From the NCBI RefSeq assembly GCF_964204865.1, contig NC_135255.1, positions 10,693,135 through 10,757,134 on the forward strand: DNA of 64,000 bases, written 5' to 3'. The notes under the pieces were generated by a model that did no database searches, was not told where the DNA came from, and worked only from the letters and a program-made list of their open reading frames with translations. Both the position numbers and the translations under genes were made by a program. Shown here one piece after another: positions 24,101-37,391 of this stretch (position 1 is the stretch's first letter; every line of letters begins with the position of its first letter). The stretch comes from Styela clava. Taxonomy: Eukaryota > Chordata > Ascidiacea > Stolidobranchia > Styelidae.

Positions 24101-27100
24101 ATATATAGTATCAATGTAATTACTAATGCAGAAAGACAGATACACGAAATCGCAATCAATTTCTTGCGTAATAGATACAAACCAAAATTTTAGATTTGTG
24201 CTTAGAAATATTTTGTGCGTTTAAGAGATAACCCAATTATTTCTAGAATTTGCACAAAATCGCCAAACAAAAGCATTCAAGAAACTTGAATTATTACTGG
24301 GAAAGTGAAACTTCGTTTACCAACTGTTATTAAACTTTAGCAGTTTTTGATTTCATTAATGCTTCATCCAAGTTATTCAATTTTCGCAGGTTAAATTGCT
24401 ATGTCAAAAATGTAGCTTATTGTTGAGTATGAACTTGGAAATCCATATCTTGAGATCTTAGATAATGAGTATCGCAAACGTTTAACTCTTATTAACTTCA
24501 TGCACGCTTAATGAGACGAATGCAATATTTGTGGTATAAAAGTGGCCACTGCTCCATATGATATTGGTCTAATGTGAATTCCGTATTCTTGTTTTAATTT
24601 GAAGATAAGTTATCATATTTCTATTTGTTGCACAAAATAGAAAACTGAATATTAAGAAAAATGCTGCTTTCTATGGCCATTCTGAGTGAAAATGTGTGTT
24701 GAGATGAAGAAAAAAAATGACGTATCAAAATACAAAATAACTCATGTATATATATAAAATATATAACAAAAAAACGAACTCATGAGTTTATTCTACATAA
24801 AACGTCAAAATATCCATACTTTCAGATTAGGTAAAAGCATTAGTAATTTCTTACCGCTGCCGCAAAATCAATATCAATGGGATTACATAAAAATATTTTC
24901 AGTTTTTGTCGCCACTTTTTCAAAAGTCTAAAGTAATTTAAATAAACCATCTTTTACTTAAAGTTTATGACATAAATCAACGAAAATAATGGTTAAATTT
25001 TAAAATAATGAAAAAATTACGTATGCGTTGTTAAAAACAGTTAAGATTAATAAGGAAAACTGTATCGGGAAAGCAACTTCAACTAGTGAAAAAATATGGC
25101 ATTTAGTAGCCTACTTAGCTGCCATAAATTTCAGGTCCGTCATGTATGCCGTTAAAAAGATAAACTGAATATTATTAAATATTCAATAAGTTGTAAGAGG
25201 AGATGCTCAGGTTTCAGCCTTTAACAAAGACAAGAATATCATTAAATGTATTCTTGAAACCGTATATCATATGAATGGTAGTAAAATGAACAACAGATAA
25301 AAGAAACACAATACCTGAAATTAAACTGTCAAATACTGTAAAATTCCAGGTAACTTTCCTTTCACGAATGATGCTAGTCAGACATTAATTTTTATGGGCC
25401 GTTCGCCAGTCAATTGCTCAAATAGATATTTTTATTCACTCGAATTGTTTTCATTATGAGTTTCAAAAAATTGATATTGTATGTTCATTTTCAATACGAT
25501 TCTAACGTATATATGGGAACTAACGAAAACTTGGTATGAACTAACAATGATTAAATTCTACCTAATATACCAGTTTTTGAACAGTGTATACAAAAAACGA
25601 GCGGCACTTCATGAAACAATGAATATGGCGCTTCTTGAAGCGTGCCCGACTGTTTACATTGGGCATGTGTTGGGCTATTGCCTTTGAAAAGATGTGGAAG
25701 ACATACGGCAAAGCACTATTTATTTTATACGATTACAATTTCTTAGTATGAGGCTAGAATACAGTAATTTAGCCAGGAAATTTGTAATTGTATTTCTAGT
25801 GAAACGTTAGCTGTGAACGGCACAGATTTAGAATATATTGTCAAGTTGCAAAACAGTGCTAGAGCTCATTTATTTCCATTAGCAACGTTCATCTTTGTTG
25901 TGCTGTCAAAATTTTATGCATTTTGAGTTTTGATTTGATGAAATATTGGAATTTATCAGAAAATAATTCATTTTCTTGATTGAAATTTCGTGGTTTTATG
26001 TGAAGAATTCCTAGTTCAAAAGGGTAATGGTAAGTAATTCGCGAATCCAATATATATTCAAGGTCGTTTTGTCTCGTCTTCTGTCAGCAATTTTGAGAAA
26101 TATTAAATCTATGTCATATAAATTATGTTAAAAATTTGGATGAATAGTGAATACAAATTGTTATGTTTGTGTTATAACTTATAAAAGAAAATCATAGCCT
26201 TTTGAAATAATTAGAGGGAGGATTGTTGTATCAAATGTTGAAAACAATTTTTCAAATTCATTTTTATTTATTTTGCAAACGATGCTGAATAGAAACATTG
26301 CTCCAAAATGGCGATATGATCTTGCAGGACGAAACATGTTTCGTAACATCTCTTGTCATTGCTTTGCTAAAAATCATCTTCCTTTTGTTAGAAAATTATC
26401 AGCCATGTAATTGCATTTATTCGCCCTCCCTAAATCTAATTACCGGATCAATCCGTCCTGACCAGAAAAGTAAGAAGAATACGGAATTGGTAATGCGCGT
26501 GAATTTGTCAACAGAAATACTTTTAAGATTAGGACAATGCATTCTGAGAATGGAAATACCAATACGGTTTCATTGTTCGGCAAATAGCTTTACAGTATGA
26601 GCTTGACAATTGTGAAAATTTGAGAATGATTTTTACGTAAAAAAACTTTAGAAAAAATTTAATGCGCCAAATAAAACTTAAATTATATATGAAAAAGTTT
26701 TGTTTGAAGGTGATTATTGAATATGGGAACTTAATATGACCCTTTACCTCTTGTATAAATGAATATTGTCTTCGCATCTATTTTATCTCAAGGCATAAAA
26801 ATGCATTAACATTGGAATCAGACAGCGATACAAACATTGTGTGGTACAAACGAGAAATTTCAGAAGATTTCGTAATCATTATTATGAATATAGGTGTTAT
26901 ACCAATTTAGACTTCATCAATAGGTACTTTCAGTAGGCAGATTATTTGCACAGATGCATGATTTTGGTATAACGTAAAGATATTGTGATATATATTACTT
27001 TTAATGAGAAAACAAAAAAAATCCGATATCTGGCTCAATCATCGTTAAAATTACAAATTAGTAAGTATTGATTGACCCTTCCGGGTCTACCTAAGTGATT

Positions 27101-29024
27101 AAAATCAAGCCGGTGCGCCATATTGAAAATTTAATAAAAGTCATCTTGGCATCGGTTTCTATTTGTTACTTAACCAGATTGATTTTCCGTAGCCTTAGGG
27201 AGAAAGGAGGCAATTCATTTATGCTCGGTCCAACAGATGCCAAAAGTACTATTGATACTGAGGTTTTAACTTATCTTTGGGATCTGTGTGGTCGAGTGAT
27301 TGTCAAAAGTGAACTACAGTCAAACAAACTTTAGGAATGGTTTTTATCGAAACGTTGGCTACGGTAAGGATGTTCATTTTCGTTTACACTGCATTTAGAA
27401 CGGTTTAGAATAGAAATTTGGTATACTAAAACGAGAAAAAATTTTCTATTGCACAAAGCAGTTCCATTCAAAACAATGGTGCCATGCGAAAGAAACAATC
27501 ATCGCTCGATACCTTTTTCTGAAATTGTCTTACATGATTTCGACAGTTAGCATAAAAAAATATCATTGCATTTTTGCATTTTTATTAAGTATGCATGAGA
27601 ATTAGCAGAATCAGAGTATAGCGTAACCACAATATAATACTTTTCGTTTAGAATGTGACATATTTGATTTGTACCTGACGTTTTCTGACCAGATATTCGT
27701 AACATTGGGAAAAATAAGTCAGCGTTTAGAATGTAGATTTATTCAAGCTGATTGCTGTAAAATATTTTGGCATAAAAGTCCTTCGTTTGAGTTGGCGATT
27801 AGCACAAATATACAAAAGCACCAGGCATTAGCATTCGAATTGTTTATGTAAAATTATTGACAACCTCTTAGAGTTTTTTATTTTATTTCCGGCGAGTGCT
27901 TTCGGCGCTTTCTTCTTACGGTCGATTAGGGAATTTTTTCAAGCCTTTCGCCTTTTACATTTCTTGTGAAATCGTGGTAATCTCAAATAAATTTATCATG
28001 ATTGAAAAATGAGATAGCAAAATAAATACATGATGTAGTAAAAATATAAACATAATCAGTATGCGTCTATTGCCGAATGTGAATATTTCATAGTTAATTA
28101 GGGTCCTACCTCACATGGTAGCCAGATCAGTACATTTAAATATTTGCTTATTGACGTGTTACCGGGAATAGAACAATCATGATATATTACAAATTATTTA
28201 TTCCTAAATAATATGTCTATCTCTCCTTTTTTAATAGCAAGATTTTATATATATCTCAGGTAGTATAGGGTCGACAAATTTGCGAATAAATTATTGACTA
28301 CCCGTCTTACACAGAGGTCACAAGGGATTTTAAGCCTATGACATTTTAACCGCGAGTATTCTGCAAGGAATTTTTAGGCGTAGGCATGCAGGGTAAAAGA
28401 GAACAATTTTATTTAAATAAAGATAATGTTCCATTCCGTTCGCCGAAGAAAAAATATAGATACCTGTAGGCAGATGCTACGTCAGACTGGAAAAAGCCGT
28501 ACTAGGTTGTAAAATTTGTGGGAGTCGGCAAGCATAGTCGATTGGGCTTAAGTAAATTGAGCTTGAACCTTATAAAATGATAAATATTCTGAGAAGTGAT
28601 AGCATGTTAAACCACGAAAGATAAACCACGAGGAGAGTTTTATAATACGGCTACGTTAACTAAAAATATACTTAATGTTCCCGAGTTCAGAACAATGTTG
28701 TATGAGTCTAAAACAGCTCGACAGAATGGGATAACGATAAGCGAAATTCGTAGTTTGTCTTACTATAGTAAAAAAGGGGGAAAACATATTTCCACTGTTT
28801 GCAAGCATCACTAATTGAAACTTATGTGCTTGTGTATGGGTGGTATTCCGTCCAGCATGTTCAATAAAGTTTAATTTTCAGAATTTGGGCAATTAATTTA
28901 ATCGACTAGTCTATATTTTGCACTTAAAATTGAATTATCTTTACAGTGTCCGCCCTCTATATATTTTATATATATTCATAGTTAATTAAAACTTCAATGC
29001 AATTCATAGAAGACATCCCAAAAA
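21152..29024. other. Long stretch with no recognised gene
   Basis: About 7.9 kb between the divergent starts of the nicotinic receptor subunit and the first GPCR. I found no exon with family resemblance on either strand. It presumably contains the promoters of both genes. A roughly 55-base repeat at 23150-23205 resembles 19738-19795 (both contain ATAAACT.AAAC followed by ATCAAAACCGCAA). Confidence 0.4.
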
Positions 29025-32000
29025 ATGTTGAGTTTATCGTTCGAGATAAATACTGCATTGCTCGTGTTGATGTGCCTCGGTCTCTTCATTGCTCTATTCT
29101 TCAATCTACTTTCGGTTTTCACTATACTTAGAAACAAGAGGTTCTGCACCGTGACAAATTTTTATCAAGTCGTAAGTTTTAAATATTTTTCATGTATTTA
29201 TACCAATTTGGTTGTACGTACGATGTTAATGTAGTCTATATTTCAAAAAAGAAATATCGCTGTTCCCATAGTGTGAAATCAACTGCCATACGTCTTAGAA
29301 TGTTCGAATGTGATTTCAGTGCAATCTTGCGATCGCTAAAATGCATTATATATCTAAAATGTGTTTAATTAATGGGATTAATTCGTTTTTCCATTTATTT
29401 GTAAACTAAACTTCGGGTTAATCTAAATGAGAAATATTCAACAGACCAATGACCATCAACTGTTAATAACTAGAATTGTCTAATTACATCTCGTGTTCAC
29501 TAATTAACAAACAAAATCGATTCCAAGGCATTGTTGATTAAAAATGGAGAAGGGTCCGTGCACGTGCATAAATTCCAAAGGGAAAGTCAGAATAATTGTG
29601 TGCAACCTTGTTGCACATGCCATATATTACGCATGAAATATAAAAAAGAAATAAATACAATAAAAATAATAAAACAATTTTATGGTATATGTATAGAAAA
29701 ACATACTTTGCCAAGAACATGTATTAAAAGCATTTGACCAAAACACAGGAGAGCAAGCCACAAATACATGGATACGAAGATCATATGTCTCATGTGGTCA
29801 TCGATATGTCAGATAAATTTTTAAAGAATTGTACTGAATGCTAAAATGCTTCTATGGAATTGTAACATTGTTAAATTTTTTGAATCGATTCACAAAAAAT
29901 AGTCATTCTTAAACTCATTTTATTCACTAGGAATTGCGCGATAAATTTTGACCATTTTTTTTTATTTTCTTTGCCTTTTAAATATAAAAAAAACACTCAA
30001 TTGTATAGAAAATCAAATTAAAAATTTGTCAGAAATATCTATAAATGAGTTGTATTTATTTCCTTCGTTTCCCCGTCGGTGAATATGGCGGTATACCAAT
30101 AAAGTTGCCGTTCTATGGCATAGATTCGCTTGTAATTAATTTAATTGCATTTTCAGTAAAATTGATCAAATCTTTTTGTTGAATATTACTTTTTCAGAGC
30201 AACTGTTTGTTAATATCAGCCATCATTTGCATATCCGGATGGATGTTTCCTCTTTACGTTATTTCAAGTAATCACGTGACATATTCAATGCGACTTTTTA
30301 TGAACAAAGTTATCATATCAACAAACGCTTCCGTAACAGGACATGATGTTATGAACGCAATCGACAGGTAATAATTATATTTTGATAATATTCATATTTT
30401 GGACAACAAATAACTTCGAATTTTCTTGAAATTAAAGATCAAATGAATGAAATAAATTAAGTTTCAGATAGTTCTCGAATTGAATTGCAAATATAAAGTT
30501 GTTGAATTCGACTTAATAATATAAATATATATCGAAACTAGGATTTTTAGAAGGGAAGATCTCTATTTAAACTTTGTTTTAATGTCTGTTGTACTTTTCA
30601 GTCATCGGCCCTATTTCCTATTTTTTTAATCTAATTTAAATACTATAGTGTGATCTATTTATATAATATTTAGACAATAAATAAGGAAAGAGATTTGTTA
30701 TTGCCCTGTGGAGATTATTGTTGGTTCTCGAATCAATTGTCTTGAACTATGGTAAATAGCGTTTTCAATCAAAGTTATTGGTAATACAGAAAAAACATTG
30801 AACTGGATGAACTGTCGCATTATTTTCAACTTTCTCCAGGGAATTTCAAGAGCGAAGGTTGTTATTGGAGCTTAATGTCGCAGTTGTTTATTCATATTTT
30901 CCGGTTTATTTTTGACTGACATTCTTCCAATTTATTTATTTAAGTACCTTGAAAACAACAAGATACTTTAAATTCAAAACCGTCATTTATTTTTAGAGGC
31001 TTGTTAACATTCGTTACATAATATGTTGATGATTTTAAATAATATCTAAAAAACTCTTTTCCAAACTCGCTTTCAAAAGCCAGAACCTAATAATAATTTT
31101 GTCGCTCAGTGTGTTACACTCGATATATAAATATCTGTAATAGTTTAGTATATTTCATTATGATTTAGAACGTTATACTAACTGTCTCTAAACAATATAG
31201 GCACGTGAAATTGCAGCACACGAATCGCTGTGGGCAATATCAACTGGGCGGATAATTCCAGATGGCAAATGTACTTGATTGGCAAAACATGTTTTGAGTG
31301 ATACGACTTTCATGCTGAAGATGTTTTGTCTTGCCGAAATCAGATTTTTTTGAAAAATAAAAAACAGACTAGATTTTGTCTCTCATAAAAAATAAAATAT
31401 GTACACAATTTTTTTGATTTCACCAGATATAATGCACTTTCAAGGCCATTGAAGATGAGAGCAATAGCTGGAAAGAAAAGATGCATCGTAGTTATAGGAC
31501 TTATATGGATATTCAGTTCAGCCCTTTGTGTTCCAAACGCAATGCGATTATTCGGAGAAATTAAAAACAACAATTCTACCAGGTGAGAATATTAATAAAA
31601 AACACTCTTTGTAATAATTTATGTGATTCTTAATCGGATAAAGACGTTTAGTCATAAAGAGATATGTATATCATTTAATCATTGTGAATGATACGCAAAC
31701 ATGAAAAAAAAACGTTCACGTAGATGTTATCTTGTTAGCCACCTGAAGTGCTTTTTCAAGCGTTAGTATATCATATACATATTGCCATTAATTTATGGCA
31801 ATATTCAAATTCAGCTTTGGAATTACATGTAAAGTTAGGATTGATTTATGATTTAAATGTCGCTTTTAATATATTCAGATTGGAATATGGGGGGAGCAAT
31901 TTGTCAACAATACCATTTGAATCGATAACAACGTCAACAATTAACGGTGAGAGAAAATAAAGTATTGGCATATCATAATCGTACTGTTGGTTACTGTTCA

Positions 32001-34036
32001 CGGTGACAAATGTGTGCAAAAGATTTGAAGGATTCTTCGCAGACACAGACTGGGTCAAGTTTAAACTGTTTAGTGCAGGCTTACTCCACCACGAAGTCCA
32101 AGTCGCCAGCTCCTTTCCCGTAATATACTAGTAATTCCCTATGACAATGTCGTCAAATTGACTTTATTTTTTCCCGCGATAAAAGCAATTCATTTTTACT
32201 AAAATATACCTTAGTTGTAGAAATGAGAGTGAAGTTGAGAATTTAAGCAACATGTGAAGAACTGGAAATATAACACATGACCCATGAACTTGAGAATATG
32301 CTAAGGCCATGTCCTCGTAGTCACAAAATTGCAACTTGACTTTTAATTTATGCTAGAATTCATTTTATTCTTATATTTCATGCAGATTCAATGATGAAAA
32401 CCAATTTGATCACACAACGTCTTGTTTCGGAACCATTTGAATGGTGGCCTATAATTATATTCGTAACACTTTTCTTAACTCCCTTTACAATTAATCTTAC
32501 GTTGTTTATATTAACGGTAAAGCGTCTTCGGCACTCAGTGAAAGATATTTATAAACTACCAGATGGTAATGGAATACATTGTAAAGAGATAACTTCAAAA
32601 ATCACAAGACAAACGAATAAGTTAAGAAGGTATAGTCAAAGAGCACCACTGAATCGACAAAGAACTCTTCGTTTCTCTGCTCCTCCTAATTGTGTTAAAT
32701 CTCCAGCGGATGATCAAACCATACCTACAAAAAAATCTACGTATAGGGAACGTGCACTTAGCGAACCTAACGGCCGAGCCACACTTCAACACAGATTATA
32801 TTCTATGGTGTTTCCGTCCATTTCATTTGTTGCCGCGGTTCCCTTAAATCAGGGTGAGCGTCGAAGTTCCGCACCAGGAATCATTTCTATGAGAGTTACT
32901 CAAGACAGAGTGAAACCGGTTGTAGAGTCAAAATTATCCGTCGATAGCGGAGTATCAACGATATCCGGAACAGCAACAACCGCCAGTGATGACGAAAGTC
33001 AACAAATACAAGCAGCGAAGCATCCTAGAAACAGAAATGGCGTTGTTCCTACTTGGCTATGGAGAAATAGAATAAAAGCAGTTCAGAATCTTGGTGAGTG
33101 TGTATTTTTACGTACTGCTGTCGTCATTATATCGTTCTAAGCCAAATTATGAAGCTCAAAATTGCTCATAAAAATGAACAAATGTTTATGCGAATGATCC
33201 ATGTACATATCACTAATAATGTGCTAAAAATATCATTGGATTGAAGATATATTCAATTATTTTGGCTAATTTTGTTACAGCGTTTGCATTGGCGATGTTC
33301 TGCGTTGAATGGTTACCATATCATATTCTGCTACTGCTTCAAGGATGTTGTGAGGATGAAAATAAGTAAGCCTTTAAAACTTTATTTGGAATATCGTTTT
33401 CAAATCATAGACTCATTTTTAAATAAACTCTTAAAGGACAGCAACCGGTAAGCGCTCAGTTGATATCATGTTATTGACAACACAAGATTGTTATCATACC
33501 TTTACTTCGAATAAGACTAGACAATCAGTCACTGATTTTATTGTTGCAAACATCTGCGTTTAATCGATACAATTTCGATTGAATTCGTTTTGAGTATTGA
33601 TTAAAGTTTGTCACTGAATTTGTTTCGTAAATTTGCACAATTTTTTAAAGTGCGTTAAGCGTGTTTGTATATAATATGCATCAAACTAAATAAATGAATG
33701 GAAAATGTATCTATAATATATATTTTCAGAAGCTTCAGAACAGAAAACGACTGGATTTCGCTTTCACAATATATCAACGGATTCTTCCTTGCATTAGTTG
33801 CGTTTACAAATCCAGTTTTACACTGTGTCTGTTCTGCATCATTCAGGGAGAGTTTTATGGCAAACATGAGACGGTTGCTCAGTTGTGGGCTTCTCAAATA
33901 TCCGGAAGATTTACAGAATAGTAGACGTCGCAGAAATTCTACATTACCATATTCTACTTCTAGATTTACATCCATGCATAGTCAAACTTTTACAACAAAA
34001 AATATAATATACGATTTATCTAAAACCGCAAGGTAA
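29025..34036 (+). CDS. Atypical rhodopsin-class (class A) GPCR, seven exons
   Basis: Predicted 546-residue seven-helix receptor. Exons: 29025..29171, 30198..30367, 31427..31582, 31879..31946, 32386..33093, 33281..33365, 33730..34036; phases agree. The N-terminus is very short: TM1 starts near residue 9. TM3 ends in a proper DRY (105-107) split across exons 2 and 3, followed by NALSRPLK. TM4 has IGLIWIF, TM5 FLTPFTINLTLF, TM6 FCVEWLPYH, TM7 NPVLH. The third intracellular loop is about 190 residues, rich in Ser, Thr and basic residues. Several class A hallmarks are missing: no Asp2.50 in TM2 (LLISAIICISGWMFP), no Cys3.25, and His for the NPxxY Tyr. An in-frame TAG just upstream supports the start. 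An alternative 3' exon may exist (37082..37181). Ligand unknown; peptide-type is a weak guess. Confidence 0.85.
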
Positions 34037-35048
34037 TGATATCGCGGAGAAACCTACTAATTAATTTATACTGCCATGATTGACGCCTGACTACACATCA
34101 CTATCTGGTCAGTTAAAGCATGTTTGCAATAACATGAAATTTTAATTAAGCCCTTTGCAAGTCATTAATTTTGCTGAATTTCCAAATTTATGATTTTTGA
34201 TTCTTCTACAACTCTTCATATTTCCTCTCAGTCTTTTATTCTTCATTCCGAATAAATATATTCATTCTTCTTGGTTTTGGAGGTGCGTATCATGCAAGCA
34301 CTCAAAATTCTAAGCGATAACAAATAACCTGTACAACCCTTATTTTTGAGACTGGGAGGCGTGGATACATCTCAAATTAGATTATATATAAACATCTCAA
34401 TTCTGGGGAGGCTCGAGTAATCTAAATGAAATGACTCAGACTCGTCACCAACTGCTTCATTCAGTTCATTCATTCAGTGATTGACCAGACTTTGTGCTTA
34501 GGGGATTAGGGACCAAACACTGATGGATAAATACATGCAGTCAAGTTTCTCTAAAATATATTTAGAGTAGAAATCAAACATTACACAAATCTAAATCTAT
34601 TTATGCCATGTGATGCGAAAGACATTGTTGAAAAATTAATTCTTCGATAATAGTAGCACAAAAAATGAAAATCAAGGTAAAAATTAATACAAAAATACCC
34701 ACGTACATTTACTTACTTATCGAAATAAAATATTATTTTTAAAGCGCCGTCAGTGTCCATCATGGTCACTTCAAATATAACGCTCAGCAGACTAGTGCCC
34801 TGGTCCATATGACCGATGCCTGTACGTTCGTCAACCATGTCCATATTACAACCTACTCTCATAATTTTTGAATTTCATTTTTAATCTCTCGCTTACCGGA
34901 TAATGAACAAAATATTTTCCTACCAATTATATCAGTGGCCCTTTTTGACTTTTATGTCAGCAATCTGCCAGTTTTACCTGACAGCTGAGAATGTAGTCCA
35001 ATTGCGTCTGTTTTTAAAAATATATGGCGCAAAATCAGTACTATACAT

Positions 35049-35340
35049 CAGGGCCACTCAACTATTTTTACCAAAGATCAGCATACAAAACTTCAAAATT
35101 ATTTGGGTCCGGTCTTTCCAGAAATTATATTTCGGCATGCTTAAACGCGCACTTCCCCATCAAGACTGTTTATTATAGTATTATAGTTTTTTCATATATA
35201 TTCAAAACTATAGATGTCATTTTATAAACGGAAACTTCAGAAGTGGAGCTAATGATCCAAAATGAAGAATTAGGTGCGGCTCGATTCGAATACTCGAAAA
35301 GTGCGGATTCGGACCGCGGTCCGCCAGTTGAGTAGCCCTG
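35049..35340. mobile_element. hAT MITE, 292 bp, perfect 8-base target duplication
   Basis: Starts CAGGGCCACTCAACT and ends AGTTGAGTAGCCCTG, so the termini are inverted repeats with one mismatch. It is flanked on both sides by CTATACAT (35041..35048 and 35341..35348), the 8-base duplication expected of hAT insertion. A diverged relative lies at 4108..4407. No coding capacity. Confidence 0.92.
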
Positions 35341-35870
35341 CTATACATCATTCATCTTATACCCCAGGAATGAACATTGTTTGTATAAGAAAATGTATTG
35401 CTAGGCACGAGAATGATAAACAGCAGCGGGTCGTTGAGGAATATTCGTAGTTTTTCAATAGATGCTGCAAACGATGTGACCCTACAATTGATTCCGGAGA
35501 GACTTCATTGTTATCATATTCAAGAGTTAAAACCAGGAAGTCTTCAAGACGTGACAGTTTCGCACCATTATAAATAGTTCATTGATAATATCTTACCATA
35601 CACGTCAATGTGTTAAACAATCTCAATGATTATAAGAATGCCCGTGTACTAAAATCGTCACAAGGTCCTCATTATCGGGATTGCAGGTGACCCAGACACT
35701 AAACACGTAGTACGGGGATTTGTCATTTGTCGTTGTCTTCGACTTACACATTTTAAAGTCTCGTACCCTGATGCCCGTAGCTAAAAAAAATTCTCTTTGT
35801 TAATGCGACGTTTGCGATTATTATCCAAGGGAAACGAGAATCACACTGTAAAGGCTGTCACACTTTAAAC

Positions 35871-36282
35871 CAGGGGTTCCCAAACCAGGGGTCGCGACCC
35901 CAAATTGGGTCGGAGTGATAAATAGGTAGGGTCGCAACCAGGTCATGGGGTCGGTGGGGTCGCTGAGGTATGGTAGAGGATGGATGTACAACTCATCTAA
36001 GATTTGACAATCATGTTAAATTTAGCAGTTTTAACATGGCTTAATGTAAAACAGGCCCATAGGCATCACTCTATACTTTTGTTATTGAAAATGTAGGTGT
36101 TTATTGTGACATCACCGTTGGGTTTTAGCTTAGTTTACTTAATACCACCACATGACCAAACTCAAAAGTCCAGTGAAAGAAGCTCTAAAGTTTCATGAAA
36201 AATATATATATTGACCTGGGGGCGCACTGGACACTTGAAAGTTGTCTTCTGTGTCGTCCTGAAAAAAGTTTGGGAACACCTG
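35871..36282. mobile_element. hAT MITE, 412 bp, target duplication CTTTAAAC split by a later insertion
   Basis: Termini CAGGGGTTCCCAAAC and GTTTGGGAACACCTG are inverted repeats with one mismatch. The left 8-base flank is CTTTAAAC (35863..35870). The right flank reads CTTTAA and then continues into a separate TTAA-flanked element; removing that element restores CTTTAAAC exactly. Internal text includes GGGTCGCGACCCC near the left end. Non-coding. Confidence 0.9.
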
Positions 36283-36288
36283 CTTTAA

Positions 36289-36961
36289 CCCTTTCCGTGC
36301 GGTGGGCACGTATACGTACCCACGACAAAACTCGCTAGATTGCGGCGGGTACGTTGATGTACTCCACTGTTTTATTTAGCAATCGGTCGCAAACTGTTGG
36401 TCTAGTTTTTCCGGGTTTTAGTTTATTGATAAAAAGTCTTCTTCGAGATTAACATAAGCGACGATAAATCTCGCTTTCGTTTACCATGGGAGTTTTATTT
36501 GCGGAGGAACGATGGAGTGTTTTTGAAATTTATGCAAATTTCGGTGTTTTTTGGGTAGTGATAGAAGACAAATTATCCCTTCCATCTACCAAAGTATTTT
36601 GAGTTAGATAACGAAATTGCTACAGCAATATTATGCATTGTTTGCCAACCAAGAAGCGGTAACAGTAAAGGATTTAGCAAATATTTCTATTTTTTATCAC
36701 GGTTTGAAGTTTCAACACCCAAGAAAAAAAAATGCCTTTTTTCTATCCGGTTTGTGACTCAGACCACCCCTTTTAAAAAAAAAATTTTTTTTAATCGCCA
36801 ATTGCAAGCTCTTTAAATAAGCTTTCCAACAAGCCGTCAGTGGGCAGCAGAGGATCATTACTTTTTCGTTAGTCGATCGATTAGTTGTGGGGGTACAAAT
36901 GCATAAAGTCGGCGTAGCAAATACGATTATTTAATAAAAAATAAAAATCGCATGGAAAGGG
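36289..36961. mobile_element. piggyBac-type MITE, 673 bp, TTAA target duplication
   Basis: Flanked by TTAA on each side (36285..36288, 36962..36965). Termini CCCTTTCCGTGCGG and the complement CCCTTTCCATGCGA agree at 12 of 14 positions. The TTAA target together with CCCTTT ends is the signature of piggyBac-family elements. Near the left end is the imperfect palindrome GGGCACGTATACGTACCCAC. No transposase frame seen. It is inserted inside the target duplication of the preceding hAT MITE. Confidence 0.9.
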
Positions 36962-37081
36962 TTAAACACTGTCAAAAACAAAGCATGGGGGAGGGAGATT
37001 GTTGATTTATCTTATTCTACGCACTTGTGTTATAAAACTACTATTAAATTTTAAATTAATTTAAACATTCTTTTATTTCAG

Positions 37082-37181
37082 TAAGGAACTTCTTGAAGAA
37101 TTACAAGAACTGAATTTACCTTATTATTTTTATGACTTTTCACTTCTATTTGTTTGGGAACACAAGGTGATGACATCTTGA
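37082..37181 (+). CDS. Possible alternative or final exon of the upstream GPCR
   Basis: After a good acceptor (TTTTATTTCAG) an exon opens, encoding KELLEELQELNLPYY then FYDFSLLFVWEHKVMTS and TGA. It enters in the phase that needs two bases from the preceding exon. The last GPCR exon has a usable donor (GCAAG|GTAATG, ending 34032) leaving exactly two bases, giving Thr-Ala-Ser-Lys-Glu-Leu across the join. Spliced this way the receptor would be 578 residues, with a leucine-rich plus aromatic tail in place of its terminal Arg. The intron would be 3.05 kb and contain three MITEs. It does not match the phase of the following MRPL28 exon. Confidence 0.45.
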
Positions 37182-37391
37182 GTCTGAAAATGCATATCGC
37201 CGGGTATACCTTTTTCTGCGGATAGAGAGCATTGAGGTCTCAATGATAGAGAGCCACTCACGACTCACAAGCAATCGTTTATCAACGGTACCTGTAGGCT
37301 ATATACTGATATACGCTTGCTGGTAGTGCATTAAAGGTCATCTTGGGAATTTGAAATCGGTGTTTCTAATTCCACCTTTTGAGAAATAATC

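Noticed and set aside
26298-26600. 100-codon plus-strand open frame with a hydrophobic stretch
   Set aside because: No splice context, poly(A) signal or family resemblance; compatible with chance in AT-rich DNA.
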